A stretch of 7,503 nucleotides of DNA from the NCBI GenBank assembly GCA_021845835.1, contig JAJZVE010000211.1, positions 1 to 7,503 on the forward strand, in the 5' to 3' direction. The position numbers and the translations under genes were made by a program. Numbering within the stretch: the first letter of the stretch is position 1; every line of letters starts with the position of its first letter. This document shows positions 1-6,140 of the stretch, piece after piece. This DNA is from Pseudomonadota bacterium. Lineage in GTDB: Bacteria > Pseudomonadota > Alphaproteobacteria > Acetobacterales > Acetobacteraceae. The notes under the pieces are model-generated. The model worked only from the letters and a program-made list of their open reading frames with translations, was not told the DNA's origin and did no database searches.

Positions 1-117
1 TCTACACCGCCATCCTCCGCGCTCGGCACCGCCGTGCCCGCGCCGGGGCCGGCCGCGGGGACTGCGCCGGCCCCGGCGCCCGTCGCCGCCGCCCCGTTGC
101 CGGCCCCCGTGCAGTAG
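1..117 (+). CDS. C-terminal end of an unidentified protein with Ala/Pro-rich tail (partial)
   Basis: The frame starting at base 1 is open to a TAG at 115-117 and encodes 38 residues made almost entirely of Ala, Pro, Gly and Val, ending in PLPAPVQ. Only the tail is present, so the family cannot be recognised. Such tails are common at the ends of secreted or envelope proteins in high-GC proteobacteria, which is a weak hint only. The gene would converge on the leftward catabolic operon, whose last stop lies 50 bases away. It could equally be chance open frame in GC-rich DNA, since nothing upstream is visible to confirm coding. Confidence 0.4.
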   Translation, partial: STPPSSALGTAVPAPGPAAGTAPAPAPVAAAPLPAPVQ

Positions 118-132
118 CGCACCGGCCCGCTC

Positions 133-153
133 CGTTCCGCGGCACGCGGGGCG
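133..153 (+). terminator. Possible intergenic hairpin between convergent genes
   Basis: Between the upstream stop at 117 and the end of the thioesterase gene at 167 there is a stem CCGCG-GCA-CGCGG (137-149). Outer pairs at 133-136 with 150-153, two of them G-U, extend it to nine pairs when read as plus-strand RNA. No T-run follows, so this is not a canonical intrinsic terminator. Its place between converging genes is the main reason to list it. In DNA this GC-rich such stems also arise by chance. Confidence 0.25.
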
Positions 154-166
154 AGGCCGCCGCGGC

Positions 167-583
167 TCAGCCGAACTTCGCGATCACCTCCGCCGGGATG
201 GTCTGTGCCTTGATCCGCTTCGGGTCGTCCGGTTGCCGCCCGACCCAGACGCGCGTCTCGAACCCCTCCACCGCCAGCGCGCCGTCGCGCAGCAGGCGGT
301 GGCGCACGTCGAAGCTGCTGCGCCTGAATTTCGTCACCTCGGTCTCGATCGTCACGTCGTCGCCGTAGGCGGAGGGGATCAGGAAGCGGGCGCGCACATC
401 GACCGTCGGAATCCCGGCGAAGTCGTAATGCTCCAGCATCTCCGCCTTCTTCATGCCCAGCACGTGTTCCAGCAGCAGCACCGTGCTGGCGTCGAAGAAC
501 GCGAAGTAGCGGGGGAAATACACGATCCCCGCCGGATCGCAGTCCGCCCATTCGATGCGCAGTTGCCGCGAGTGCCTGCGCAC
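167..583 (-). CDS. 4-hydroxybenzoyl-CoA-type thioesterase (hotdog fold)
   Basis: Hydrolyses an acyl- or aroyl-CoA to the free acid. Here it probably releases 4-hydroxybenzoate, vanillate or protocatechuate from the CoA ester made by the upstream thiolase. The 138-residue product has the usual length for the family. Near its N-terminus it carries EWADCDPAGIVYFPRYF (residues 11-27), a close match to the signature of the Pseudomonas CBS3 4-hydroxybenzoyl-CoA thioesterase. Asp16 is in the position of that enzyme's catalytic Asp. I chose the GTG at 583-581 because the signature needs only a few residues before it and because it sits 2 nt after the stop of the preceding SDR gene. A TTG at 589-587 overlapping that stop is the alternative. 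No strong ribosome site is visible, so translational coupling is likely. The frame stays open far upstream, but that part is a shadow of the SDR gene. The fold is secure; the exact substrate is inferred from context. Confidence 0.9.
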   Translation of the reverse strand: MRRHSRQLRIEWADCDPAGIVYFPRYFAFFDASTVLLLEHVLGMKKAEMLEHYDFAGIPTVDVRARFLIPSAYGDDVTIETEVTKFRRSSFDVRHRLLRDGALAVEGFETRVWVGRQPDDPKRIKAQTIPAEVIAKFG

Positions 584-585
584 GG

Positions 586-1347
586 TCAACGCGGCGCCAT
601 GCGCAGCGCGCCGTCCAGCCGGATGGTCTCGCCGTTCAGGAACGGATTGCCGATGCACGCGATGACAAGGTCGGCGAACTCCGCCGGCGCGCCGAGCCGC
701 GGCGGGAACGGGATGGAGGCGGCCAGATCGCGCTGCGCCTCCTCCGGCAGTTCGTTGAACAGCGGGGTCGCGAACAGGCCGGGCGCGATGGTCAGCACGC
801 GCACGCCGAACCGCGCCAGTTCGCGCGCCGCCGGCAGCGTCAGCGACACGATGCCGCCCTTCGACGCCGCATACGCCGCCTGCCCGATCTGACCGTCGTA
901 GGCGGCGATCGACGCGGTGTTGACGATCACGCCGCGCTCGCCGCCCTGCAGCGCCTCCAGCCTGCTCATGCGCGTCGCGGCGAGGCGCAGCAGGTTGAAG
1001 GTGCCGATCAGGTTGACGCGGATCACGCGCTCGAACGCCGCCAGCGGCATCGCGCCGTCGCGCCCGACGATGCGCGCGGCGGTGCCGATGCCGGCGCAGT
1101 TCACCAGGATGCGCGCCACCCCATGCACCGCCGCCGCGTCGGCAACCGCGGCCGCCGCGGCATCGGCGTCGGCCACGTCGCAGACGACGGCAAGGCCGCC
1201 GATGCGCGCCGCCACCTCGCGCGCGCGGTCGCCGTCGCGGTCGAGCACGGCGACATGGCATCCCTCCGCCGCCAGCCGCGCCGCCGTGGCGGCGCCGAGG
1301 CCGGAGCCGCCGCCGGTGACGATCGCGGATTGTCCTGTCAGTTGCAT
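586..1347 (-). CDS. SDR-family 3-hydroxyacyl-CoA dehydrogenase
   Basis: An NAD-dependent short-chain dehydrogenase of 253 residues, most like the 3-hydroxyacyl-CoA dehydrogenase type 2 (HSD17B10-like) group. Seen directly: the cofactor loop TGGGSGLG (11-18); an acidic residue, Asp36, at the end of the second strand, favouring NAD over NADP; CDV (56-58); NCAG (83-86); Asn112; and the catalytic Ser146, Tyr159, Lys163 in TASIAAYDGQIGQAAYAASK (144-163). PG at 189-190 is also typical. In this operon it would oxidise the 3-hydroxy-3-arylpropanoyl-CoA made by the hydratase to the 3-keto ester cleaved by the thiolase. Its ATG follows the thiolase stop directly (TGAATG) and has an AGGGAG ribosome site eight bases upstream. 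The enzyme class is certain; the specific acyl-CoA is inferred from neighbours. Confidence 0.93.
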   Translation of the reverse strand: MQLTGQSAIVTGGGSGLGAATAARLAAEGCHVAVLDRDGDRAREVAARIGGLAVVCDVADADAAAAAVADAAAVHGVARILVNCAGIGTAARIVGRDGAMPLAAFERVIRVNLIGTFNLLRLAATRMSRLEALQGGERGVIVNTASIAAYDGQIGQAAYAASKGGIVSLTLPAARELARFGVRVLTIAPGLFATPLFNELPEEAQRDLAASIPFPPRLGAPAEFADLVIACIGNPFLNGETIRLDGALRMAPR

Positions 1348-2610
1348 TCACTCAGCTCCCTGGATCGCATCCGTGTTCTCGACCAGCAGCGCGATGCCTT
1401 GTCCGCCGCCGATGCAGGCCGACGCGATGCCGCGCCTGAGCCCGCTGCGCCGCAGCTCGCGCGCCACCGTCACCGCCAGCCGCACGCCGGTCGCGCCGAG
1501 CGGATGGCCGATCGCGATGGCGCCGCCGTTGACGTTCAGCCGCGATTCGTCGAGTTCCAGCATCCGCGCGCAGGCCATCACCTGCGCGCCGAATGCCTCG
1601 TTGATCTCCACGCGGTCGATCTCGCCGATGCCCAGGCCGGTCGTGTCGAGCAGCGCACGGATCGCCGGCACCGGGCCGATGCCCATGATCTCCGGCGGGC
1701 ATCCCACCGCCACGCCGGCAACCAGGCGCGCGAGCGGCGCACGTCCGTTGTCGCGCACATAGGCGCCCGAACACACCAGCGCCGCCGCCGCGCCGTCCAC
1801 CACGGCGGAACTGTTGCCGCCGGTCTGCACACCGCCGAACGCCGGCCTGATGCGCGCCAGCGCCGCCACCGGCGAGGGACGGACATGGCTGTCCTGGACA
1901 ACGGAATCCGTGCCACGCGGCAGACGGATGCCGCGGTCGGCGTAGCCCTCGCGCTGGAACGCCTCGCTGGCAACGGGCACGATCTCGTCGGCGAGAAAAC
2001 CGTTCGCCTGGGCGGCGAGCGCGCGATCGAAGCTGCGGGCGGCGAATTCGTCCACCTCCGCACGCGAGATGCCGTGGCGCCGGGCCAGATTCTCCGCCGT
2101 GTCACCCATGCTGAAGCCGCAGGACGTGTCGAGCAGGGCTTCCCACAGGAAATCCCTGAACTCCGCCTGCCCCATGCGGAACCCGGTGCGCAGCGTGTAG
2201 GCGGCGATCGGATTGCGGCTCATGCTCTCGGTGCCGACCGCCAGCGCCGCGCCGACATGGCGGTGCGTGACCGCGTCGGCCGCCTGCATGATGGCCTCGA
2301 TGCCGGTGCCGCAGACGCGCTGCACCATATGCGCCGGCACCTCGATCGGCACGCCGGCATAGAGGCCGACATGGCGCGGCGTCATGTAGGCGTCGAAACT
2401 CGCCTGCGCCATGCTGCCGACGATGACGGTGCCGATGTCGTCGGGGGACACGCGGGCGCGTTGCAGCACCGCACGCGCCGCCTTGATGCCGAGGTCGATC
2501 GGCGAAACCTGGGCGAACGCAGCGGCATAATCGACGAACGGCGTGCGACAGCCGTCGAGCAGCCACGCATCCGGCCAGGATGCGTGCAGCGCATGGGAAG
2601 GGCGGCTCAT
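1348..2610 (-). CDS. Thiolase (acetyl-CoA acyltransferase / beta-ketothiolase)
   Basis: A 420-residue thiolase, normal for the family, that cleaves a 3-ketoacyl-CoA with free CoA. All catalytic parts are visible: nucleophile Cys100 in VCGTGIEA, NEAFGAQ from residue 337, GHPLGATG with His369, and Cys399 in CIGGGQG near the C-terminus. The operon points to degradation: it would split a 3-aryl-3-ketopropanoyl-CoA into an aroyl-CoA and acetyl-CoA, followed by hydrolysis by the thioesterase two genes downstream. The chosen ATG (2610-2608) overlaps the synthetase stop as ATGA. It has a strong GAGGAG ribosome site inside the end of the synthetase gene, giving good support for translational coupling. 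A longer open frame continues upstream but is a shadow of the synthetase. Family assignment is very secure; aryl specificity is inferred. Confidence 0.95.
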   Translation of the reverse strand: MSRPSHALHASWPDAWLLDGCRTPFVDYAAAFAQVSPIDLGIKAARAVLQRARVSPDDIGTVIVGSMAQASFDAYMTPRHVGLYAGVPIEVPAHMVQRVCGTGIEAIMQAADAVTHRHVGAALAVGTESMSRNPIAAYTLRTGFRMGQAEFRDFLWEALLDTSCGFSMGDTAENLARRHGISRAEVDEFAARSFDRALAAQANGFLADEIVPVASEAFQREGYADRGIRLPRGTDSVVQDSHVRPSPVAALARIRPAFGGVQTGGNSSAVVDGAAAALVCSGAYVRDNGRAPLARLVAGVAVGCPPEIMGIGPVPAIRALLDTTGLGIGEIDRVEINEAFGAQVMACARMLELDESRLNVNGGAIAIGHPLGATGVRLAVTVARELRRSGLRRGIASACIGGGQGIALLVENTDAIQGAE

Positions 2611-4460
2611 GTCGTCTCCTCGACGCAGATGATGTCGGCGAGCGGCGGCTCCGCGTACAGCGCCGCAACCAGGTCGGCGCGGCGGGCGAGCACGGCGCGC
2701 TGGTTGATCGACCCCTTGTCGGTGATCTCGCCGGCGTCGATCGAGGGCGGCTCGTGCAGCAGCAGCGCGCGGCGCACGCGCATCGAACTGCCCGTGCTTT
2801 CGCGCGCCAGCACCGCCAGCGCGCGCCGCAGTTGCGCGCGCAGCGCCGGATGCGCCAGCACGTCCGCGACGGCGGCATCCTCCGCCAGTCCCGCGGCGGC
2901 GGCGCGGCACGCCGCCATGTCGGGGATCAGGAGAACGGAAATATAGTCGCGGTCATGGCCGGCGATCACCACGTCACGCACCCAGGGCGCCAGCCGCTCG
3001 ATCAGGTGCGCACGCAGCGGCCCGACGCTCACCCAGGTGCCGGTCGCGAGCTTGAAATCCTCCGAGATGCGGCCGTCGAAACGCAAGCCGAGCGCGGGTT
3101 GCTCCGGATCGACGAACGTGAGCGCATCGCCGGTCCTGTAGTAGCCGTCCTCGTCGAACACGGCCCGCGTCATCTCCTCCTGGCGCCAGAAACCGGGCGT
3201 GACGTTCGGACCCTTGATCCGTGCTTCCAGCTTGCCGCCACCGGGCACGAGCTTGAGGTCGTTGCCGGTGACGGGCAGCCCGACGATGCCCGATCCGGTC
3301 ACGTCAGGACGGCAGACGATCGAGAACGGCGCCGTCTCCGTCATGCCGAGGCCGGTGAGCATGGTGATCCGTTCGCCGACAGCCGCCACCGCCAGTTCGT
3401 CCAGCGCGTCCCAGACATGCTGGGCGAGTCCGGCGCCGGCATAGAACATCAGCTTCACGCGGCTGAAGAATTTCGCCCGCAGGTCCGGCTCGGCGCGCAG
3501 ATAGGCGACCAGTTCCTCGAACCCTTTCGGCACATTGAAGTAGATGGTGGGCGCGATTTCGCGCAGGTTGCGCACCGTCTCGGCGATGCCGGCAGGCGTC
3601 GGCTTGCCGTCGTCGATGTAGAGCGTGCCGCCGTTGTAGAGCACCAGGCCGACATTGTGGTTGCCGCCGAAGGTGTGGTTCCACGGCAGCCAATCGACGA
3701 TCACCGGCGGCTCGTCGGCGAGGAACGCCATCGAGGTGCGCAGCATCTCCTGGTTGCTGGTCAGCATGCGCTGGGTGTTGATCACGCCCTTGGGCACGCC
3801 GGTGGAGCCGGACGTGAACAGGATCTTCGCCACCGTGTCCGGCCCGACCGCAGCCGCCGCGGCGGCGACCGCAGCCGTCGCCGCGGTGCGCGCGAGCGTG
3901 TCGAACGTCGTCACCGGCCGGTCGTTGGGGACCGCTCCGGCGACCACCACCTCGGCGTCCGGCGGCGCGGCGGCCGCGATCGCGGCGGCGAAGGCACTGC
4001 CGCTTTCGGCAAACACCAGGCCGGGCCGCAGCAGCCTTATTATATGAAGCAGCTTCAAGTAATCCCTGGAGACCAGCGAATAGGCCGGCGAGATCGGCGC
4101 GTACGGCACGCCGACATGCATCGCGGCGAGGCCGAGCAGGGCGTGCTCGATGCCGTTGCCGGACAGGATGGCGACCGGCCGTTCGGGCGACAGGCCGCGA
4201 TCGAGCAGCGCCTGGCCTATGCGCCCGACGGTCGCGAACGCCTCGGCGTAGGTGACGCTGCGCCACGCCCCGCCGGCGTCGCGGCGGGCGAGGAAGGCGC
4301 GGTCGGGGGCGTGCGCCGCCCAGTGCGCCAGCCGGTCCGTGATGCGTGCCGGATAGGGCGGCAGGGTGCGGTTCGGGCGGACATGGATGGTGCCGTCCGG
4401 CAGATGGGTGAAGCGCACATCCGGGCTGCCCAGCCGGACGGGGCGGATGGGCGCGGTCAT
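2607..4460 (-). CDS. fcs: Feruloyl-CoA synthetase-type hydroxycinnamate:CoA ligase
   Basis: ATP-dependent ligase of the AMP-forming (ANL) superfamily that activates a hydroxycinnamic acid to its CoA thioester, the entry step of the pathway. Its 617 residues suit the feruloyl-CoA synthase branch. Seen: the phosphate-binding loop [13 protein letters not shown] (213-225), [14 protein letters not shown] (256-269), [11 protein letters not shown] (307-317), GMTETAP (372-378), GYYRTGD (439-445), [14 protein letters not shown] (461-474), and a C-terminal [12 protein letters not shown] (579-590) with Lys582 as the likely adenylation lysine. The last two blocks are characteristic of feruloyl-CoA synthases as I know them. 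An Ala-rich stretch lies at about 191-205. Codons for residues 139-142 are unusually AT-rich (see findings). The ATG at 4460-4458 overlaps the hydratase stop as ATGA. The ligase class is certain; preference among ferulate, p-coumarate and caffeate cannot be read from sequence. Confidence 0.92.
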   Translation of the reverse strand: MTAPIRPVRLGSPDVRFTHLPDGTIHVRPNRTLPPYPARITDRLAHWAAHAPDRAFLARRDAGGAWRSVTYAEAFATVGRIGQALLDRGLSPERPVAILSGNGIEHALLGLAAMHVGVPYAPISPAYSLVSRDYLKLLHIIRLLRPGLVFAESGSAFAAAIAAAAPPDAEVVVAGAVPNDRPVTTFDTLARTAATAAVAAAAAAVGPDTVAKILFTSGSTGVPKGVINTQRMLTSNQEMLRTSMAFLADEPPVIVDWLPWNHTFGGNHNVGLVLYNGGTLYIDDGKPTPAGIAETVRNLREIAPTIYFNVPKGFEELVAYLRAEPDLRAKFFSRVKLMFYAGAGLAQHVWDALDELAVAAVGERITMLTGLGMTETAPFSIVCRPDVTGSGIVGLPVTGNDLKLVPGGGKLEARIKGPNVTPGFWRQEEMTRAVFDEDGYYRTGDALTFVDPEQPALGLRFDGRISEDFKLATGTWVSVGPLRAHLIERLAPWVRDVVIAGHDRDYISVLLIPDMAACRAAAAGLAEDAAVADVLAHPALRAQLRRALAVLARESTGSSMRVRRALLLHEPPSIDAGEITDKGSINQRAVLARRADLVAALYAEPPLADIICVEETT

Positions 4461-5248
4461 GGCCGCACCACCTTGCCGGCGCGCTTGTCCAGGAAGGCGC
4501 GCAGCCGCTCCTTCGCCTCGCCGTCGCCGGACGCGATCGCCGCCATCAGGCTCTCCATCAGCAGCCCGGTGCGCGGGTCCGCCTCCGCGATGCGCGGCAG
4601 GGCGTGCAGCGCCGCGAACACCGACAGCGGCGCCAGGGTCGCAACGTGCCGCGCCATCGTCATCGCCCTGGCGAGTCCGGTGCCGGCCTCCACCAGATAT
4701 TGCGAGAACCCGGCCGCCATGCCGTCCTCGGCGCCGTAGGTGCGGCCGGTCAGCATCATGTCCAGCATGCGCGCGGTGCCGACCAGCCGCGGCACCCGCA
4801 CCGACCCGCCGCCGCCGACGAACAGGCCGCGCTGGCCCTCCGGCAGGGCGTAGTAAGCGGACGGTTCGGCGATGCGCAGATGGCAGGCGGCGGCCAGTTC
4901 CAGCCCGCCGCCGATCACCGCCCCGTGCAGCACCGCGATCACCGGCACGTTGCCGTTCTCGATCAGGTCGAAGGCGCGGTGCCAGGACAGGGAGTGGAAC
5001 AGGCCGCCGGTCACGTCGGTTTCGGTGACCGCCGAGAGGTCGAGGCCGGCGCAGAAATGCGCGCCCTCGCCGTGGACCACGACGGCGCGGGCGTCGGCCG
5101 GCAGGGCGGCGAAGCAGGCGGCGATGCCGGCCACCGTGGCGTCGTCGAGCGCGTTGCGCTTGTGCGGACGGCTGAGCCGCAGCACGGCGACGCCGTCCTC
5201 GACGGAAAAGTGCAACGACGGCGGCAAGGCAACGGCGAGCGGCGTCAC
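4457..5248 (-). CDS. Crotonase-fold enoyl-CoA hydratase (probable hydroxycinnamoyl-CoA hydratase)
   Basis: A 263-residue crotonase-superfamily protein and the first gene of the leftward operon. Oxyanion-hole segments are FCAGLDL (65-71) and HGAVIGGGLELA (108-119). Both acid/base glutamates of classical enoyl-CoA hydratase seem present, Glu117 in GGGLELA and Glu137 in LPEGQRG. Their spacing of 20 matches Glu144/Glu164 of rat mitochondrial hydratase. Feruloyl-CoA hydratase-lyases keep only the second, so this enzyme more likely stops at hydration, giving 3-hydroxy-3-arylpropanoyl-CoA for the SDR. The start is GTG at 5248-5246 with a GGAGGA ribosome site nine bases upstream, and no better ATG lies near. 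Its stop overlaps the synthetase start. The superfamily is secure. Hydratase rather than lyase or isomerase is inferred from the residues and the neighbours. Confidence 0.9.
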   Translation of the reverse strand: MTPLAVALPPSLHFSVEDGVAVLRLSRPHKRNALDDATVAGIAACFAALPADARAVVVHGEGAHFCAGLDLSAVTETDVTGGLFHSLSWHRAFDLIENGNVPVIAVLHGAVIGGGLELAAACHLRIAEPSAYYALPEGQRGLFVGGGGSVRVPRLVGTARMLDMMLTGRTYGAEDGMAAGFSQYLVEAGTGLARAMTMARHVATLAPLSVFAALHALPRIAEADPRTGLLMESLMAAIASGDGEAKERLRAFLDKRAGKVVRP

Positions 5249-5288
5249 GGCGATGGGTCCTCCGGTTGCGCGGCGGCGGCGGGGCCAC

Positions 5289-5328
5289 TATGCGGCGGAA
5301 CTCTGCCACGCGCGGCCCGGGCCGCATA
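5289..5328. repeat. Inverted repeat with 8-bp perfect arms, candidate operator
   Basis: TATGCGGC (5289-5296) and its exact reverse complement GCCGCATA (5321-5328) are separated by 24 bases, putting the arm centres 32 bp apart, about three helical turns. With one bulged base the outer flanks also pair (CCA at 5285-5287 is shifted: CC-A-C before the left arm, CATGG after the right arm). Each arm covers one of the two candidate -10 elements. This is what an operator controlling both operons at once could look like, but no regulator is in the window and the binding protein is unknown. Confidence 0.45.
5312..5325. repeat. 14-bp perfect palindrome in the divergent region
   Basis: GCGGCCCGGGCCGC reads identically on both strands and overlaps the right arm of the larger inverted repeat. 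It could be a dimeric regulator site, or a chance product of pure G/C composition. Confidence 0.35.
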
Positions 5329-5354
5329 CATGGCCAACAGGGAGGGCGTCCACC

Positions 5355-6140
5355 GTGTTCCTGCGCATCCGCGACCTCGCCACGCATGTCGCGCTGGACG
5401 GGCCAGAGGGGGGGCCGGCGCTGCTGCTGCTGCACTCGCTCGGCACCGACGGCCGGGTCTGGCAGCCGCAGGCGGCGGCGCTGGCCGATCGCTTCCGCGT
5501 GATCCGCCCCGACCTGCGCGGCCACGGCCTGACCGGCACCACGCCAGGGCCGGGCAGCATGGCGCAGTTCGCCGCCGATATGCTGGCGCTGCTGGACGCG
5601 CTCGGCATTGCGCGGGCGCATGTCGGCGGGCTGTCGATCGGGGGGATGGTGGCGCAGGCGCTGGCGGCAGCGGCACCGCAGCGGGTCGCCTCGCTGATCC
5701 TGTGCGACACCGCGACGGCGATCCCGCCGCCCGATTTCTGGCGCGAGCGGGCGGCGATCGTGCGGGCGCAGGGCACGGCGGCGATCGCGGACGCGGTGGT
5801 GGCGCGCTGGGTGACGCCGGCGGCGCTGGCGGCGCCGGAGACCGAGGGCTTGCGCACCATGCTGCTGCGCACCCCGCCCGAGGGCTACGCCGCCGCCGCC
5901 GAGGCGATCGCGGCGGCCGACCTCGGCGCCGCCACCGCGCGCCTGCGCGTCCCCGCGCTGGTGCTGGTCGGCGCCGAGGACCTGGCGACGCCGCCCGCCG
6001 CCGCGGCGGCGCTGGCGCAGGCAATTCCGGGCGCTACCCTGGTCGAGATCGCCGGCGCCGCCCACATCCCGACCTATGAGCAGGGCGCGGCGGTGACGGA
6101 TGCGATGCGCCGCTTCCTCGTCAGGGAGACCGCAGCATGA
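5355..6140 (+). CDS. pcaD: 3-oxoadipate enol-lactonase (alpha/beta hydrolase)
   Basis: Hydrolyses beta-ketoadipate enol-lactone to beta-ketoadipate in protocatechuate catabolism. The 261-residue product is an alpha/beta hydrolase of normal PcaD length. Visible: the oxyanion segment HSLGTDGRVW (27-36), close to the NSLGTD of known PcaD proteins; RPDLRGHG (51-58); nucleophile elbow GGLSIGGM with Ser94; and probable Asp209 (GAED) and His237 (GAAHIP). There is no C-terminal decarboxylase domain, so it is not a PcaL-type fusion. The GTG start at 5355 has an AGGGAGG ribosome site about nine bases upstream. An ATG at 5330 is out of frame. Its stop overlaps the pcaH start as ATGA. The operon of pcaH, pcaG and pcaB supports this name over a generic hydrolase. 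Confidence 0.9.
   Translation: MFLRIRDLATHVALDGPEGGPALLLLHSLGTDGRVWQPQAAALADRFRVIRPDLRGHGLTGTTPGPGSMAQFAADMLALLDALGIARAHVGGLSIGGMVAQALAAAAPQRVASLILCDTATAIPPPDFWRERAAIVRAQGTAAIADAVVARWVTPAALAAPETEGLRTMLLRTPPEGYAAAAEAIAAADLGAATARLRVPALVLVGAEDLATPPAAAAALAQAIPGATLVEIAGAAHIPTYEQGAAVTDAMRRFLVRETAA

Larger units (their letters stand above)
5249..5354. promoter_or_regulatory. Divergent promoter/operator region between the hydroxycinnamate and pca operons
   Basis: This 106-bp gap separates the GTG starts of the leftward hydratase and the rightward pcaD, so both operons must start here or in the flanking coding ends. Candidate promoters are weak but symmetric. Rightward: TTGCGC (5266-5271), 17-base spacer, TATGCG (5289-5294). 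Leftward on the minus strand: TGGACG (5352-5347), 18-base spacer, TATGCG (5328-5323). Ribosome sites flank the region: TCCTCC at 5258-5263 (minus-strand GGAGGA) and AGGGAGG at 5339-5345. An inverted repeat and a palindrome lie between. That the region holds the promoters follows from gene layout; the exact boxes are tentative. Confidence 0.6.

Noticed and set aside
584..1351. A 394-residue protein made of a long N-terminal extension fused to the thioesterase
   Set aside because: The extension is Arg-rich shadow sequence of the SDR gene, while the thioesterase signature starts right after the SDR stop with a usable GTG.
1123..2946. Plus-strand frame of 607 codons antisense to the thiolase and SDR
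   Set aside because: Same pattern of Arg/His-rich shadow translation. The thiolase and SDR on the other strand have complete catalytic motifs.
4039..4044. TATAAT as a standard sigma-70 promoter inside the synthetase gene
   Set aside because: No good -35 box lies 16-18 bases upstream on the coding strand; the TTGAAG present is only 8 bases away. Kept only as part of a compositional oddity.
2580..4739. Plus-strand frame of 719 codons antisense to the synthetase
   Set aside because: The translation is rich in Arg, His, Gln and Gly with no recognisable motif, and the opposite strand carries an unmistakable ligase. Such long antisense frames are expected in very GC-rich DNA.
5330..5332. ATG in the divergent region as the pcaD start
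   Set aside because: It is out of frame with the enol-lactonase, whereas the GTG at 5355 is in frame and has a well-placed ribosome site.
2607..6065. Minus-strand frame open for 1152 codons
   Set aside because: Only the part from 4460 down to 2607 matches a protein family. The upstream part is a shadow of the hydratase gene and of antisense pcaD, with Arg/Gly/Ala-rich low-complexity translation, and it crosses the divergent promoter region.
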